NCBI GenBank assembly: GCA_023474015.1
Contig: JAMCYN010000063.1
Span: 1 to 64,000 of the forward strand
Origin: Armatimonadota bacterium
GTDB lineage: Bacteria > Armatimonadota > UBA5829
DNA length: 64,000 nt
Direction: 5' to 3'
Below, in pieces: positions 56,081 through 63,146 of the stretch. The translations under genes and the position numbers were made by a program. Each line of letters starts with the position of its first letter. Within the stretch, counting starts at the first letter, position 1. Below the pieces are notes generated by a model. That model did no database searches. It was not told the origin of the DNA and saw only the letters and a list, made by a program, of their open reading frames with translations.

Positions 56081-56439
56081 TGTTCGGTTGAGGCGATCTC
56101 CAGCCTGACCACGGTCTGTTTCCAGAGGGATTCTATATCGTAGAACTCGCGCTCCTCGGCGGCGAATATGTGCACTACTATGTCGCCGTAGTCCACCAGC
56201 ACCCACTTCGCCTGGGAATAGCCCTCGGCGTGGTCCTTGCGCAGACCGGCCTGCTTGCCGTCCACCAACAGACCGTCCGCAATGGCCTTGATGTGCGTGT
56301 TGGAGGTCCCGCCGCAGATAACAAAGTAATCTGCGAGAAGAGTGCGCCCGCTGACATCGATCACCTCGATGTCGACGGCTTTCTTCTCGTCAAGTATTTT
56401 TCGGATTAGGTCCAGTTTGTCTTGTGTTTCGATGATCAA
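56077..56439 (-). CDS. rsfS: Ribosomal silencing factor RsfS
   Basis: A 120-aa protein that binds L14 of the large subunit and blocks subunit joining when nutrients are limiting. It has KKAVDIEVIDVSGRTLLADYFVICGG, SNTHIKAIADGL, YSQAKWVLVDYGDIVVHIF and REFYDIESLW, all family hallmarks. TTG 56439 follows CAGGAG 5 bases upstream. The order nadD, LCP gene, rsfS fits the nadD-rsfS linkage found in many bacteria, with an LCP gene in the place often held by yqeK. Confidence 0.96.
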   Translation of the reverse strand: MIIETQDKLDLIRKILDEKKAVDIEVIDVSGRTLLADYFVICGGTSNTHIKAIADGLLVDGKQAGLRKDHAEGYSQAKWVLVDYGDIVVHIFAAEEREFYDIESLWKQTVVRLEIASTEQ

Positions 56440-56452
56440 TAACTCCTGAGTC

Positions 56453-57703
56453 TTAAAGCTGTGCGCTATAACTTCGCCCGACGACCACCGTCACGTCCGG
56501 GCTGCCGGTGACGGCGGTTTCCTCACGAATGTCGTGGCAATTCAGCAACTGGGCAATGCGCTCGACGGCCGGGGTCTTGCCCTTGCGAGTGATAATGTAG
56601 CACTCGCTGTAGTCCGAACTCGGCGCGTTGTCGGTCTTCGTAACCTCAAAACCTGCCTTGGTAAGCCGCTCAGCCACCCTGCGCGCGGCGCCGGAGATCC
56701 CCGAGCCGTTCAAGACCTCGATCTTGGGCATCTCTTCCTCGGGCATCCCCTGGAACAGCAGGTTTCTGTTCACCACGGCCACCTTCTCGGCATCGTCCAC
56801 AAGCCAGTAGCTCGCGCCGTGTATATTGCCCGGCCCGCCCGGCAGGACGTCCATCACCATCTTCTCGGGCTTGATATCCTTGAGGAAGTCCGCGAGGCCG
56901 TCCCAATCATTCATACGCAGATTGCTGACGATATATTTCTTCTCATAAGCCCGGCGCAGTACATCCGCCCGCTCGCGCTTGGTAGGCAGCGCGCCGATGC
57001 GGTTCACGAGCGCCCGCATGAACAACTGCTGGCGGACTGTACGGCCCGCCGGAATCTTCTTGCCGTCACGATAGAGGAACCCGCTGTCACCAACCCGATC
57101 ATGCCTGAACCGGACATAACCCTCCGCCTTTTTCCCATCCAGAAGCTGCTTCTCGGGGCTGGCCCTGAGGTTGATGTAAAGCTTGGCATGGCGGTCGGTG
57201 TAGCGCATGTTTTCGTCGATCTTGATGTATACCCCGCCAAGCATGTCCACGAGGCCCCGCAGTCCGGAGGTGGTAGTCGCTATATAGTAGTTGATCGGGA
57301 CTCCGAGTAGACTCTCCAGAACTGTTTTCGCCGTTTCGGGGCCGCCGATGGCGTTCGCGGCATTAACCTTGTGAGTGCCCGATCCGGGGATCTCCACCTT
57401 GGTATCCCGAGGGATGGAGATCGCGCGGACTTCCTTGGTGTCGGTGTCGATTCCGAGTACGACGAGCGTGTCCGAAAGCCCGTGGCCGTTCTTGCGCATC
57501 TTGGAGGTATCGTCCTCGCCGATCAGCAGTATGCGGACGTAGCGCCCATCGTGGGCAAACGGACCGCCGAACATATCCGTCAGACCCGTGCCGGTCGCCC
57601 GCATCGACGGCAGTATCACCGCCAGAAACGTCCCGCCGGCGACTCCAACCACCGAGCCGATTATAATTACCAGCGCTACAACTAACCAGGATGTGCCTCG
57701 CAT
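56453..57703 (-). CDS. LytR-CpsA-Psr (LCP) family protein
   Basis: A 416-aa membrane-anchored phosphotransferase that attaches lipid-linked glycans to peptidoglycan. One N-terminal membrane helix (about 6-30) precedes the LCP domain: RILLIGEDDTS, SDTLVVLGIDTDTKEVRAISIPRDTKVEI (the two Arg/Asp patches), HKVNAANAIGG and YVRFRHDRVGDSGFLYRDGK. The C-terminal ~85 residues (KIEVLNGSGISGAARRVAERL) form a LytR_C domain. It ends 14 bases before rsfS. In this genome it could anchor the surface glycan made by the 22-51 kb locus, but its operon links it to NAD synthesis and ribosome control. Confidence 0.93.
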   Translation of the reverse strand: MRGTSWLVVALVIIIGSVVGVAGGTFLAVILPSMRATGTGLTDMFGGPFAHDGRYVRILLIGEDDTSKMRKNGHGLSDTLVVLGIDTDTKEVRAISIPRDTKVEIPGSGTHKVNAANAIGGPETAKTVLESLLGVPINYYIATTTSGLRGLVDMLGGVYIKIDENMRYTDRHAKLYINLRASPEKQLLDGKKAEGYVRFRHDRVGDSGFLYRDGKKIPAGRTVRQQLFMRALVNRIGALPTKRERADVLRRAYEKKYIVSNLRMNDWDGLADFLKDIKPEKMVMDVLPGGPGNIHGASYWLVDDAEKVAVVNRNLLFQGMPEEEMPKIEVLNGSGISGAARRVAERLTKAGFEVTKTDNAPSSDYSECYIITRKGKTPAVERIAQLLNCHDIREETAVTGSPDVTVVVGRSYSAQL

Positions 57704-57705
57704 CC

Positions 57706-58305
57706 CTACCCCCTGTATAATCCTTTCTCCATTATATACCTCTCCACCGCTTCCGGCACTAAATACCTCATCGACGCGCCTCGGCGAACCCGCGCTCTAA
57801 GATCGGTGGAAGATATGTCCACACCGGGCATCTCCAGCCTCATGATACTAGATGTAACGTCGTCCGGCAACGCCCTGAGAGCTTCGGCGACTTCCAGCCC
57901 CGGACGGTTCGCCACCACAACGGTCGCAAGTTTCAATATCTCGCGAGGCTTGCACCAGCGCATAAAGTCTGCCGCTTCATCGGCCCCTATCAGTAGATAG
58001 ACGCAAGTATCTTCGCCATAGAGCCCCTTGATCTGTCCCAAAGTATCGACTGTATACGACGGCCCCGGGCGCTCTATTTCTAAACTAGATAACGCAAAAT
58101 GGTCGTTGCCGGATACGGCAAGGCGGGCCATCTCGTGCCGGTCCGCCGCGTCGGACACTTCCCCGGACACCTTGTGTGGCGGGTCGGCGGCAGTGACAAA
58201 CAGCACCGTCTCCAGCCCAAGCTGCTCCCAAGCCTGCTCGGCCAGAATCAAATGTCCGTAGTGGATCGGGTCGAACGTCCCGCCCATTATGCCGATTTTG
58301 CGCAG
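57706..58305 (-). CDS. nadD: Nicotinate-nucleotide adenylyltransferase
   Basis: A 199-aa enzyme that converts nicotinate mononucleotide and ATP to deamido-NAD. GGTFDPIHYGHL holds the adenylyltransferase (H/T)xGH motif, TAADPPHK and SSLEIERPGPSYTVDTL match the family, and LIGADEAADFMRW is typical. I placed the start at CTG 58305: it gives RKIGIMGGTFDP, the normal N-terminus and first beta strand, and follows GAGGT at 7 bases. The first ATG (58287) would delete that strand; no ATG, GTG or TTG is in frame before it. Co-directional with the LCP gene and rsfS. Confidence 0.92.
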   Translation of the reverse strand: MRKIGIMGGTFDPIHYGHLILAEQAWEQLGLETVLFVTAADPPHKVSGEVSDAADRHEMARLAVSGNDHFALSSLEIERPGPSYTVDTLGQIKGLYGEDTCVYLLIGADEAADFMRWCKPREILKLATVVVANRPGLEVAEALRALPDDVTSSIMRLEMPGVDISSTDLRARVRRGASMRYLVPEAVERYIMEKGLYRG

Positions 58306-58324
58306 TTTAGCTACCTCTTTTTTA

Positions 58325-58454
58325 TCGCGAAAACGCGAAGGGGCGAAAGCGCGAAAGGGGAAGGGATAATGCAGAATGATGAATGCAGAATGCAGAATAA
58401 CCTATGATTGAGAGGTCCCTTCATTCTGCATTCTGCAATCTGCATTCTTCATTT
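58325..58454. repeat. CGCGAAA tract plus paired GAATGCA heptamers
   Basis: ATCGCGAAAACGCGAAGGGG.. (58325-58358) is a CACGAAA-type tract with C to G changes. It is followed by AATGCAG, AATGATG, AATGCAG, AATGCAG (58369-58397) and inverted ATTCTGC, ATTCTGC, AATCTGC, ATTCTTC (58421-58454). It fills the nadD-proA gap. Confidence 0.85.
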
Positions 58455-58466
58455 CCCTTCCGTTGC

Positions 58467-59714
58467 CTATCCTCTAAGCTGCCCATCCCCAGTCACCACG
58501 TACTTATACGTCGTGATCTCTTCGATGCCCATCGGGCCGCGGGCGTGGAGCTTTTGTGTACTGATTCCCATTTCGGCTCCCTTGCCGAACTCATAGCCGT
58601 CGGAGAATCGGGTGGAGACGTTCACGAACACGCACGCCGAGTCCACCTCGTTCGTGAAACGGCGCGCGGCGGAGTAGTCTTCCGTCACAATCGAGTCCGA
58701 GTGCCGACTGCCGTATTTATTGATATGCTCAATGGCCTCATCCAGCCCCGAGACGACCTTCACCGCGAGGATCAAATCGAGATATTCAGTCTCCCAGTCC
58801 TCCTCGGTGGCCGTCTTCATGCAGGGCACGATGGCGCGCGATTTCTCGCAGCCGCGAAGCTCAACCCCGGCATCGAGCAGGCGCTTACTAATAATAGGAA
58901 GAAACTCGCGGGCGATTTGTTCGCTCACAAGCAGAGTTTCAGTGGCATTACACACGCCCGGGTTCTGGACCTTGGCGTTAAAGGCGATGTCGCCCGCCAT
59001 ATCGAACTTCGCCGCGCCGTCGATGTAGGTGTGGCAGTTGCCGTCCAGGTGCTCGATAACAGGAATAGTCGAGTTCTCAACCACCGTCTGAATCAGCCCC
59101 TTGCCGCCCCTGGGAATGAGGCAGTCGATGTAGGCCTTCATCTTCATAAGCTCCATCGCGGCGGCGCGGTCGGTGGTCTCTATGATTTGAATCGCGCCCT
59201 CGGGAATGCCTAAGGGCGTGATGGCGTCGTTTATGAGCTTAGCGATGGCCAAGTTGGAGTTGATCGCTTCGGAGCCGCCCCGCAGGATCACGGCATTACC
59301 GGCCTTGAGGCACAAAGCGGCAGCGTCGGCGGTCACATTCGGGCGCGATTCGTATATGATTCCGATAACCCCAATAGGCACGCGGACCTTGCGCACCTCC
59401 ATGCCGTTGGGGCGAATGTAGCCCTCGATGGTCTCGCCGACAGGGTCCCGCAGCGCGGCGATCTGCCGGACGCCCTCGGCCATCTGGCCGATCTTCTTAT
59501 CGGTCAGTTCCAACCGCTTGAGCATCGCGCCGCTGATCCCGGCAGCCTGCGCGGCCTCGATGTCCTTCTTATTGGCCTCGAATACGGCGGGCTTGTTGGC
59601 ATCAAAGGCATCGGCCATCGCGAGCAACGCCTTATCTTTAGCGGCTGTGCCGATTGTGGCCAGCTTGATTGCCGCTGACTTGGCTTGTTTGCAGATTTGT
59701 TCTACTTCGCTCAT
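58467..59714 (-). CDS. proA: Gamma-glutamyl phosphate reductase
   Basis: A 415-aa ALDH-superfamily enzyme that reduces gamma-glutamyl phosphate to glutamate semialdehyde in proline synthesis. VPIGVIGIIYESRPNVTADAA, LKAGNAVILRGGSEAINSN, LIPRGGKGLI and NAKVQNPGVCNATETLLV with the catalytic Cys, and GPMGIEEITTYKYVV near the end are family marks. Length is standard. ATG 59714 follows GAGGACAGC. It is downstream of proB in the same direction, past a paired repeat of about 100 bases, so the two probably share a transcript. Confidence 0.97.
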   Translation of the reverse strand: MSEVEQICKQAKSAAIKLATIGTAAKDKALLAMADAFDANKPAVFEANKKDIEAAQAAGISGAMLKRLELTDKKIGQMAEGVRQIAALRDPVGETIEGYIRPNGMEVRKVRVPIGVIGIIYESRPNVTADAAALCLKAGNAVILRGGSEAINSNLAIAKLINDAITPLGIPEGAIQIIETTDRAAAMELMKMKAYIDCLIPRGGKGLIQTVVENSTIPVIEHLDGNCHTYIDGAAKFDMAGDIAFNAKVQNPGVCNATETLLVSEQIAREFLPIISKRLLDAGVELRGCEKSRAIVPCMKTATEEDWETEYLDLILAVKVVSGLDEAIEHINKYGSRHSDSIVTEDYSAARRFTNEVDSACVFVNVSTRFSDGYEFGKGAEMGISTQKLHARGPMGIEEITTYKYVVTGDGQLRG

Positions 59715-59726
59715 TTCGCTGTCCTC

Positions 59727-59829
59727 TGAATCGCTGAAGCGCTGAACCAGATGAGACGCTGAATGCCTGTAATCGGGGCGTACGCATACGGATTCAGCGC
59801 TTCATCCCCTTCAGCGTCTCAGCGATTCA
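59727..59829. repeat. Paired CGCTGAA-type repeat between proB and proA
   Basis: TGAATCGCTGAAGCGCTGAA..AGACGCTGAATG (59727-59765) faces the inverse GATTCAGCGCTTCATCCCC..TTCAGCGTCTCAGCGATTCA (59791-59829). The spacing is imperfect between units. The last bases of the right half form the proB stop codon. Confidence 0.82.
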
Positions 59830-60948
59830 AACCCCCAGCACCAGGTTATCCCGATGAATCACCTCGTCGAAATCCTTGTAACCGAGTATACTTTCTATTT
59901 CGCCGCTCTGCTTCCCTTTAATTAACGCCAATTCGGTTGAGCCGTAGTTCGTGAACCCTCGGGCGATCTGCTGCTTGTTCTCATCAACGACTGATACGAG
60001 GTCGCCGACTTCGAACGAGCCTTCGCATTCGACAATACCCGCCGACAGCAGGCTCTTGCCGCGCTCGACGAGCATCTTTCGCGCGCCCTCATTTATAACG
60101 ATACCGCCCTTCACGCGGTTACCGAACGCAATCCATCTTTTTCTGTGATTCAGCTCCACAGCCGTACTTAGGAACCGCGTGCCGACGTCTTTTCCGGCGG
60201 CGACATCCGTTATCACGTTCGGTCTGGAGGCGTTCGCGATCACCATTCGCACGCCGGAGTTGGTGGCGATCTTAGCGGCCTCGATCTTGCTGCGCATGCC
60301 GCCGCTGCCGCACGGGCCTCCGGCTCCCCCCGCGAGACGCTCGATCTCGGGAGTGATCTTCTTCACTTCAGGAATCAGCTTGCAGCCGCCGTTGACACGG
60401 GGATCACCGTCGAATAATCCATCCACATCCGAGAGATTCACCAGCAAATCAGCATCGGCGCACGCTGCCACGAGCGCCGAAAGGGTGTCATTTTCGCCGA
60501 ACTTGATCTCATCGGTCGCGACGGTGTCGTTCTCGTTGACGACCGGCACGCAGCCGAATCGCAAGAGTGTGTGCAGCGTGTTTCGAGCGTTTAGGTAGCG
60601 CACGCGGTGGTGGAAGTCGTCGCGTGTCAGCAAGACCTGACCGAGGACGATGCCGTATTCGGCGAAGAGGTCCGTGTAGGTCCGCATCAGCACGCTCTGG
60701 CCTATCGCGGCGGCGGCCTGCTGTTCGGGGATCGTCTTTGGGCGTTCCGTGAGGCCCAGACTTTCCATACCCGCGCGAATCGCCCCCGAGGTCACCAATA
60801 TCACTTCCTTGCCGCGCTTTTTGATATCAGCCAACTGGCCGACGGTGCCGCCGATCTTGGCGCGGTCGAGCGAGCCTTCCTCGCGCACGAGGCTGCTGGT
60901 GCCGATCTTGACCACTATTCTCTTGGGCGACTCACTCGAAAGCTTCAT
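59827..60948 (-). CDS. proB: Glutamate 5-kinase
   Basis: A 373-aa kinase that phosphorylates the gamma carboxyl of glutamate, the first step of proline synthesis. The N-terminal amino-acid-kinase domain has RIVVKIGTSSLV, VTSGAIRAGMESLGL, PEQQAAAAIGQSVLM, PVVNENDTVATDEIKFGENDTLSA and GSGGMRSKIEAAKIA. The C-terminal ~80 residues (EGSFEVGDLVSVVDENKQQIARGFTNY) form a PUA domain. ATG 60948 is inside the obgE end (17-base overlap), so the two are translated together. The stop is supplied by the adjacent repeat. Confidence 0.97.
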   Translation of the reverse strand: MKLSSESPKRIVVKIGTSSLVREEGSLDRAKIGGTVGQLADIKKRGKEVILVTSGAIRAGMESLGLTERPKTIPEQQAAAAIGQSVLMRTYTDLFAEYGIVLGQVLLTRDDFHHRVRYLNARNTLHTLLRFGCVPVVNENDTVATDEIKFGENDTLSALVAACADADLLVNLSDVDGLFDGDPRVNGGCKLIPEVKKITPEIERLAGGAGGPCGSGGMRSKIEAAKIATNSGVRMVIANASRPNVITDVAAGKDVGTRFLSTAVELNHRKRWIAFGNRVKGGIVINEGARKMLVERGKSLLSAGIVECEGSFEVGDLVSVVDENKQQIARGFTNYGSTELALIKGKQSGEIESILGYKDFDEVIHRDNLVLGV

Positions 60949-62218
60949 CGTGAAACTCGAACTCCAGGTCCTTTATCCTGACGGTATCGCCGTGCTGCGC
61001 GCCCATATCTCGCAGACGCTTGATGACGCCCTTCTTGTCCAACTGCTTGTGCATACGGCGAAGGGCGTATTCGTTACCCGTATCGGTACGCAGCACGATC
61101 ATCTCGATCTGCCGGCCAGTGACCACGTACGCCCCGCCCTTCTTCTCGATGTCCCAAGCGCCCTCATCGGACTCGACCGTGAACCGAACGAGTTCACTCT
61201 CGGGCTCAATCTCCTGCTTCGGCAGTTCCTCCAGCCTGGCTGCAATTCTATATAGAAGCGCCTGGATGCCCTGACCAGTGAGCGCGGAGATTTCGAATAC
61301 CTCCAAGCCGCGCCGTTCAAGGTCGGGCTTGAGCCTGCTCACAATTTCCGGGGCCTCGGGCGTATCGGTCTTATTCAATGCGACAAGTTGCGGCAAGCCC
61401 GCCAGGCGCTCGCTGTGGAGCTTGAGCTCGTCGTTGATCGCGTCGAAATCGTGCATCGGGTCGCGCCCGCTGTAGCCGGACACGTCGATAATATGCACCA
61501 GTAGGCGCGTGCGTTCGATGTGCCTCAGAAACTGGTGCCCCAGCCCCGCGCCGTCGTGCGCGCCCTCGATCAGCCCAGGCATGTCCGCGACCACGAACGA
61601 TGTATCGTCCACCCGCACCACTCCCAGATTCGGCACGAGCGTGGTGAACGGATAATCGGCGATCTTGGGCCTGGCCGAAGAGATTCGCGATATCAAGGTG
61701 CTCTTGCCGACGCTCGGATAGCCGACAATGCCGACGTCCGCCAACAACTTCAACTCCAGCCGTATCGGAACCTCCTCGGTAGGCTCACCTTTTTCGGCGA
61801 ACTTCGGAGTCTGGAGCGTGGATGTGGCAAATGAAGCGTTACCCCTGCCGCCCGCGCCGCCCTTCGAGGCGATACATTGCTGGCCGTCGTCAACCAGGTC
61901 CGCGAGCACCTGGCCGGTGTTCTGGTTGTAGACCAACGTGCCTACGGGGACCTTCAGCAGGAGGTCTTTGCCGTCCTTGCCGTGTCTGTCGTTGCCGCCG
62001 CCATCGCCTCCGCGATCGGCCTTATAGTGTTTCTTATAACGCAGATCGACGAGCGTGTTGATCTTCGCATCGGCCTGAATTGTGACGCTGCCGCCCTTGC
62101 CGCCGTCGCCGCCGGAAGGCCCGCCGCGCGGGGTGAACTTCTCCCTACGATAGGCAACGATGCCGTTTCCGCCGTCACCGGCTTTAATTATGATGTCTAC
62201 TTGGTCTACAAATTGCAT
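60932..62218 (-). CDS. obgE: GTPase ObgE/CgtA
   Basis: A 428-aa GTPase needed for large-subunit assembly and stress control. The glycine-rich Obg domain (FVDQVDIIIKAGDGGNGIVAYRRE, then GPSGGDGGKGGSV) fills about residues 1-160. The G domain has GYPSVGKSTLIS (about 165), FTTLVPNLG, VADMPGLIEGA and ALNKTD. The C-terminal ~75 residues form an OCT domain (FTVESDEGAWDIEKKGGAYVVTG). ATG 62218 shares one base with the stop of the DUF5615 gene. Linkage to proB-proA is common in many bacteria. Confidence 0.97.
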   Translation of the reverse strand: MQFVDQVDIIIKAGDGGNGIVAYRREKFTPRGGPSGGDGGKGGSVTIQADAKINTLVDLRYKKHYKADRGGDGGGNDRHGKDGKDLLLKVPVGTLVYNQNTGQVLADLVDDGQQCIASKGGAGGRGNASFATSTLQTPKFAEKGEPTEEVPIRLELKLLADVGIVGYPSVGKSTLISRISSARPKIADYPFTTLVPNLGVVRVDDTSFVVADMPGLIEGAHDGAGLGHQFLRHIERTRLLVHIIDVSGYSGRDPMHDFDAINDELKLHSERLAGLPQLVALNKTDTPEAPEIVSRLKPDLERRGLEVFEISALTGQGIQALLYRIAARLEELPKQEIEPESELVRFTVESDEGAWDIEKKGGAYVVTGRQIEMIVLRTDTGNEYALRRMHKQLDKKGVIKRLRDMGAQHGDTVRIKDLEFEFHDEAFE

Positions 62219-62580
62219 TACTTATGGGCCCATGAGTTGAGGGATACGAACTGGCCCGTCAAGTCCAAGCCCGCTCGTTGGAGGTTCGAAAGCGCCCGCA
62301 GCACGTCGGCATGGCTCATGCTCTTACTAGGGTTTCTTTCACGATAGACAACCAGTATGCCTGAATGCTTAGCGCCGCTGTCGTGAAGCTCGCGGAAGTG
62401 CTTCGCGTTTCGAGTCAGGAGCGCTCTATTCGAATCCTGTGCCCGCTGAAGCACCAACGCGTCAGGCCGGGCGTCAAGCCCCTCTTCTGTCGCCGTCCGA
62501 ACGTCATGCCTGGCGGACTTCAACAGCCTCAGCAGGTGGCGCGACTCCAAATCTTCATCAACGAGAAGCAGCAGGCTCAA
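62218..62580 (-). CDS. DUF5615 PIN-like protein, probable toxin
   Basis: A 120-aa protein starting LLLLVDEDLESRHLLRLL, with the N-terminal acidic residues of a PIN-like nuclease core, ARPDALVLQRAQDSNRALLTRNAKHFRELH and a closing SHADVLRAL. DUF5615 proteins are usually found as the toxin partner of DUF433 proteins; that pairing is present here. TTG 62580 lies 23 bases inside the end of the DUF433 gene. Its own stop overlaps the obgE ATG by one base, so a toxin-antitoxin pair is translationally coupled to an essential GTPase gene. Confidence 0.82.
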   Translation of the reverse strand: MSLLLLVDEDLESRHLLRLLKSARHDVRTATEEGLDARPDALVLQRAQDSNRALLTRNAKHFRELHDSGAKHSGILVVYRERNPSKSMSHADVLRALSNLQRAGLDLTGQFVSLNSWAHK

Positions 62581-63073
62581 GCTCAGCTCCTTCTGCCGGC
62601 AACCCCCGACGTTCCTCGTCTGCTTCCATCGCGATCAGAGCACGATTCTGTTCGCAGTAAGCAATTAACTCGTCAATTGCTTCGAGCGGGAGATCCCAGT
62701 CCTCGGCTATTTCCTGCCTAGTCATATTGTTTGCGATCATGTCCGACCATACGTCGGAGGCGAGCAACTTACGACCCTTAACAAAAAGCTGCCTTCGCCA
62801 GGTATTAGGTCGCCGGATGAGATACTTCCAGTCCTCCCTGGGAAGAGGCGCTCCGATCTGAGGAAGCATTAGTCGCTCCTTTTCGCCGGATTCATTCGCC
62901 AAGTATATGCTCTTGCCTTGCTTCGTCTCCCTGGCCAGCGTCGAAAGCACCCGCACGGCCCAAAGGATGGCGTCCTTGGTCGTCGGGGCGTTGATCGCCT
63001 CACGCAGCCAGGCGATCTCGGCCTCCTGTTCGGGCGTGACGTTGAAATTCTGTCTCTTGAGTTCGGTCTTCAT
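62558..63073 (-). CDS. DUF433-domain protein, probable antitoxin
   Basis: A 171-aa protein. The N-terminal half (MKTELKRQNFNVTPEQEAEI, then TTKDAILWAVRVLSTLARE) resembles ribbon-helix-helix or CopG-like antitoxin DNA-binding regions. The C-terminal part, WRRQLFVKGRKLLASDVW, ANNMTRQEIAEDWDLPLEAIDELIAYCEQNR, is a DUF433 (VapB45-like) helix bundle that neutralises DUF5615-type nucleases. The last ~20 residues are Glu-rich. ATG 63073 is followed by a long open frame that overlaps the toxin by 23 bases; no strong ribosome site is visible. Confidence 0.84.
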   Translation of the reverse strand: MKTELKRQNFNVTPEQEAEIAWLREAINAPTTKDAILWAVRVLSTLARETKQGKSIYLANESGEKERLMLPQIGAPLPREDWKYLIRRPNTWRRQLFVKGRKLLASDVWSDMIANNMTRQEIAEDWDLPLEAIDELIAYCEQNRALIAMEADEERRGLPAEGAELEPAASR

Positions 63074-63146
63074 ACTTCCAGACCTCCCGTGTTGCGTAAG
63101 TCTGTAATGAGTATACCATACTTACCGCAATTTTGAAAGCCGGCTA

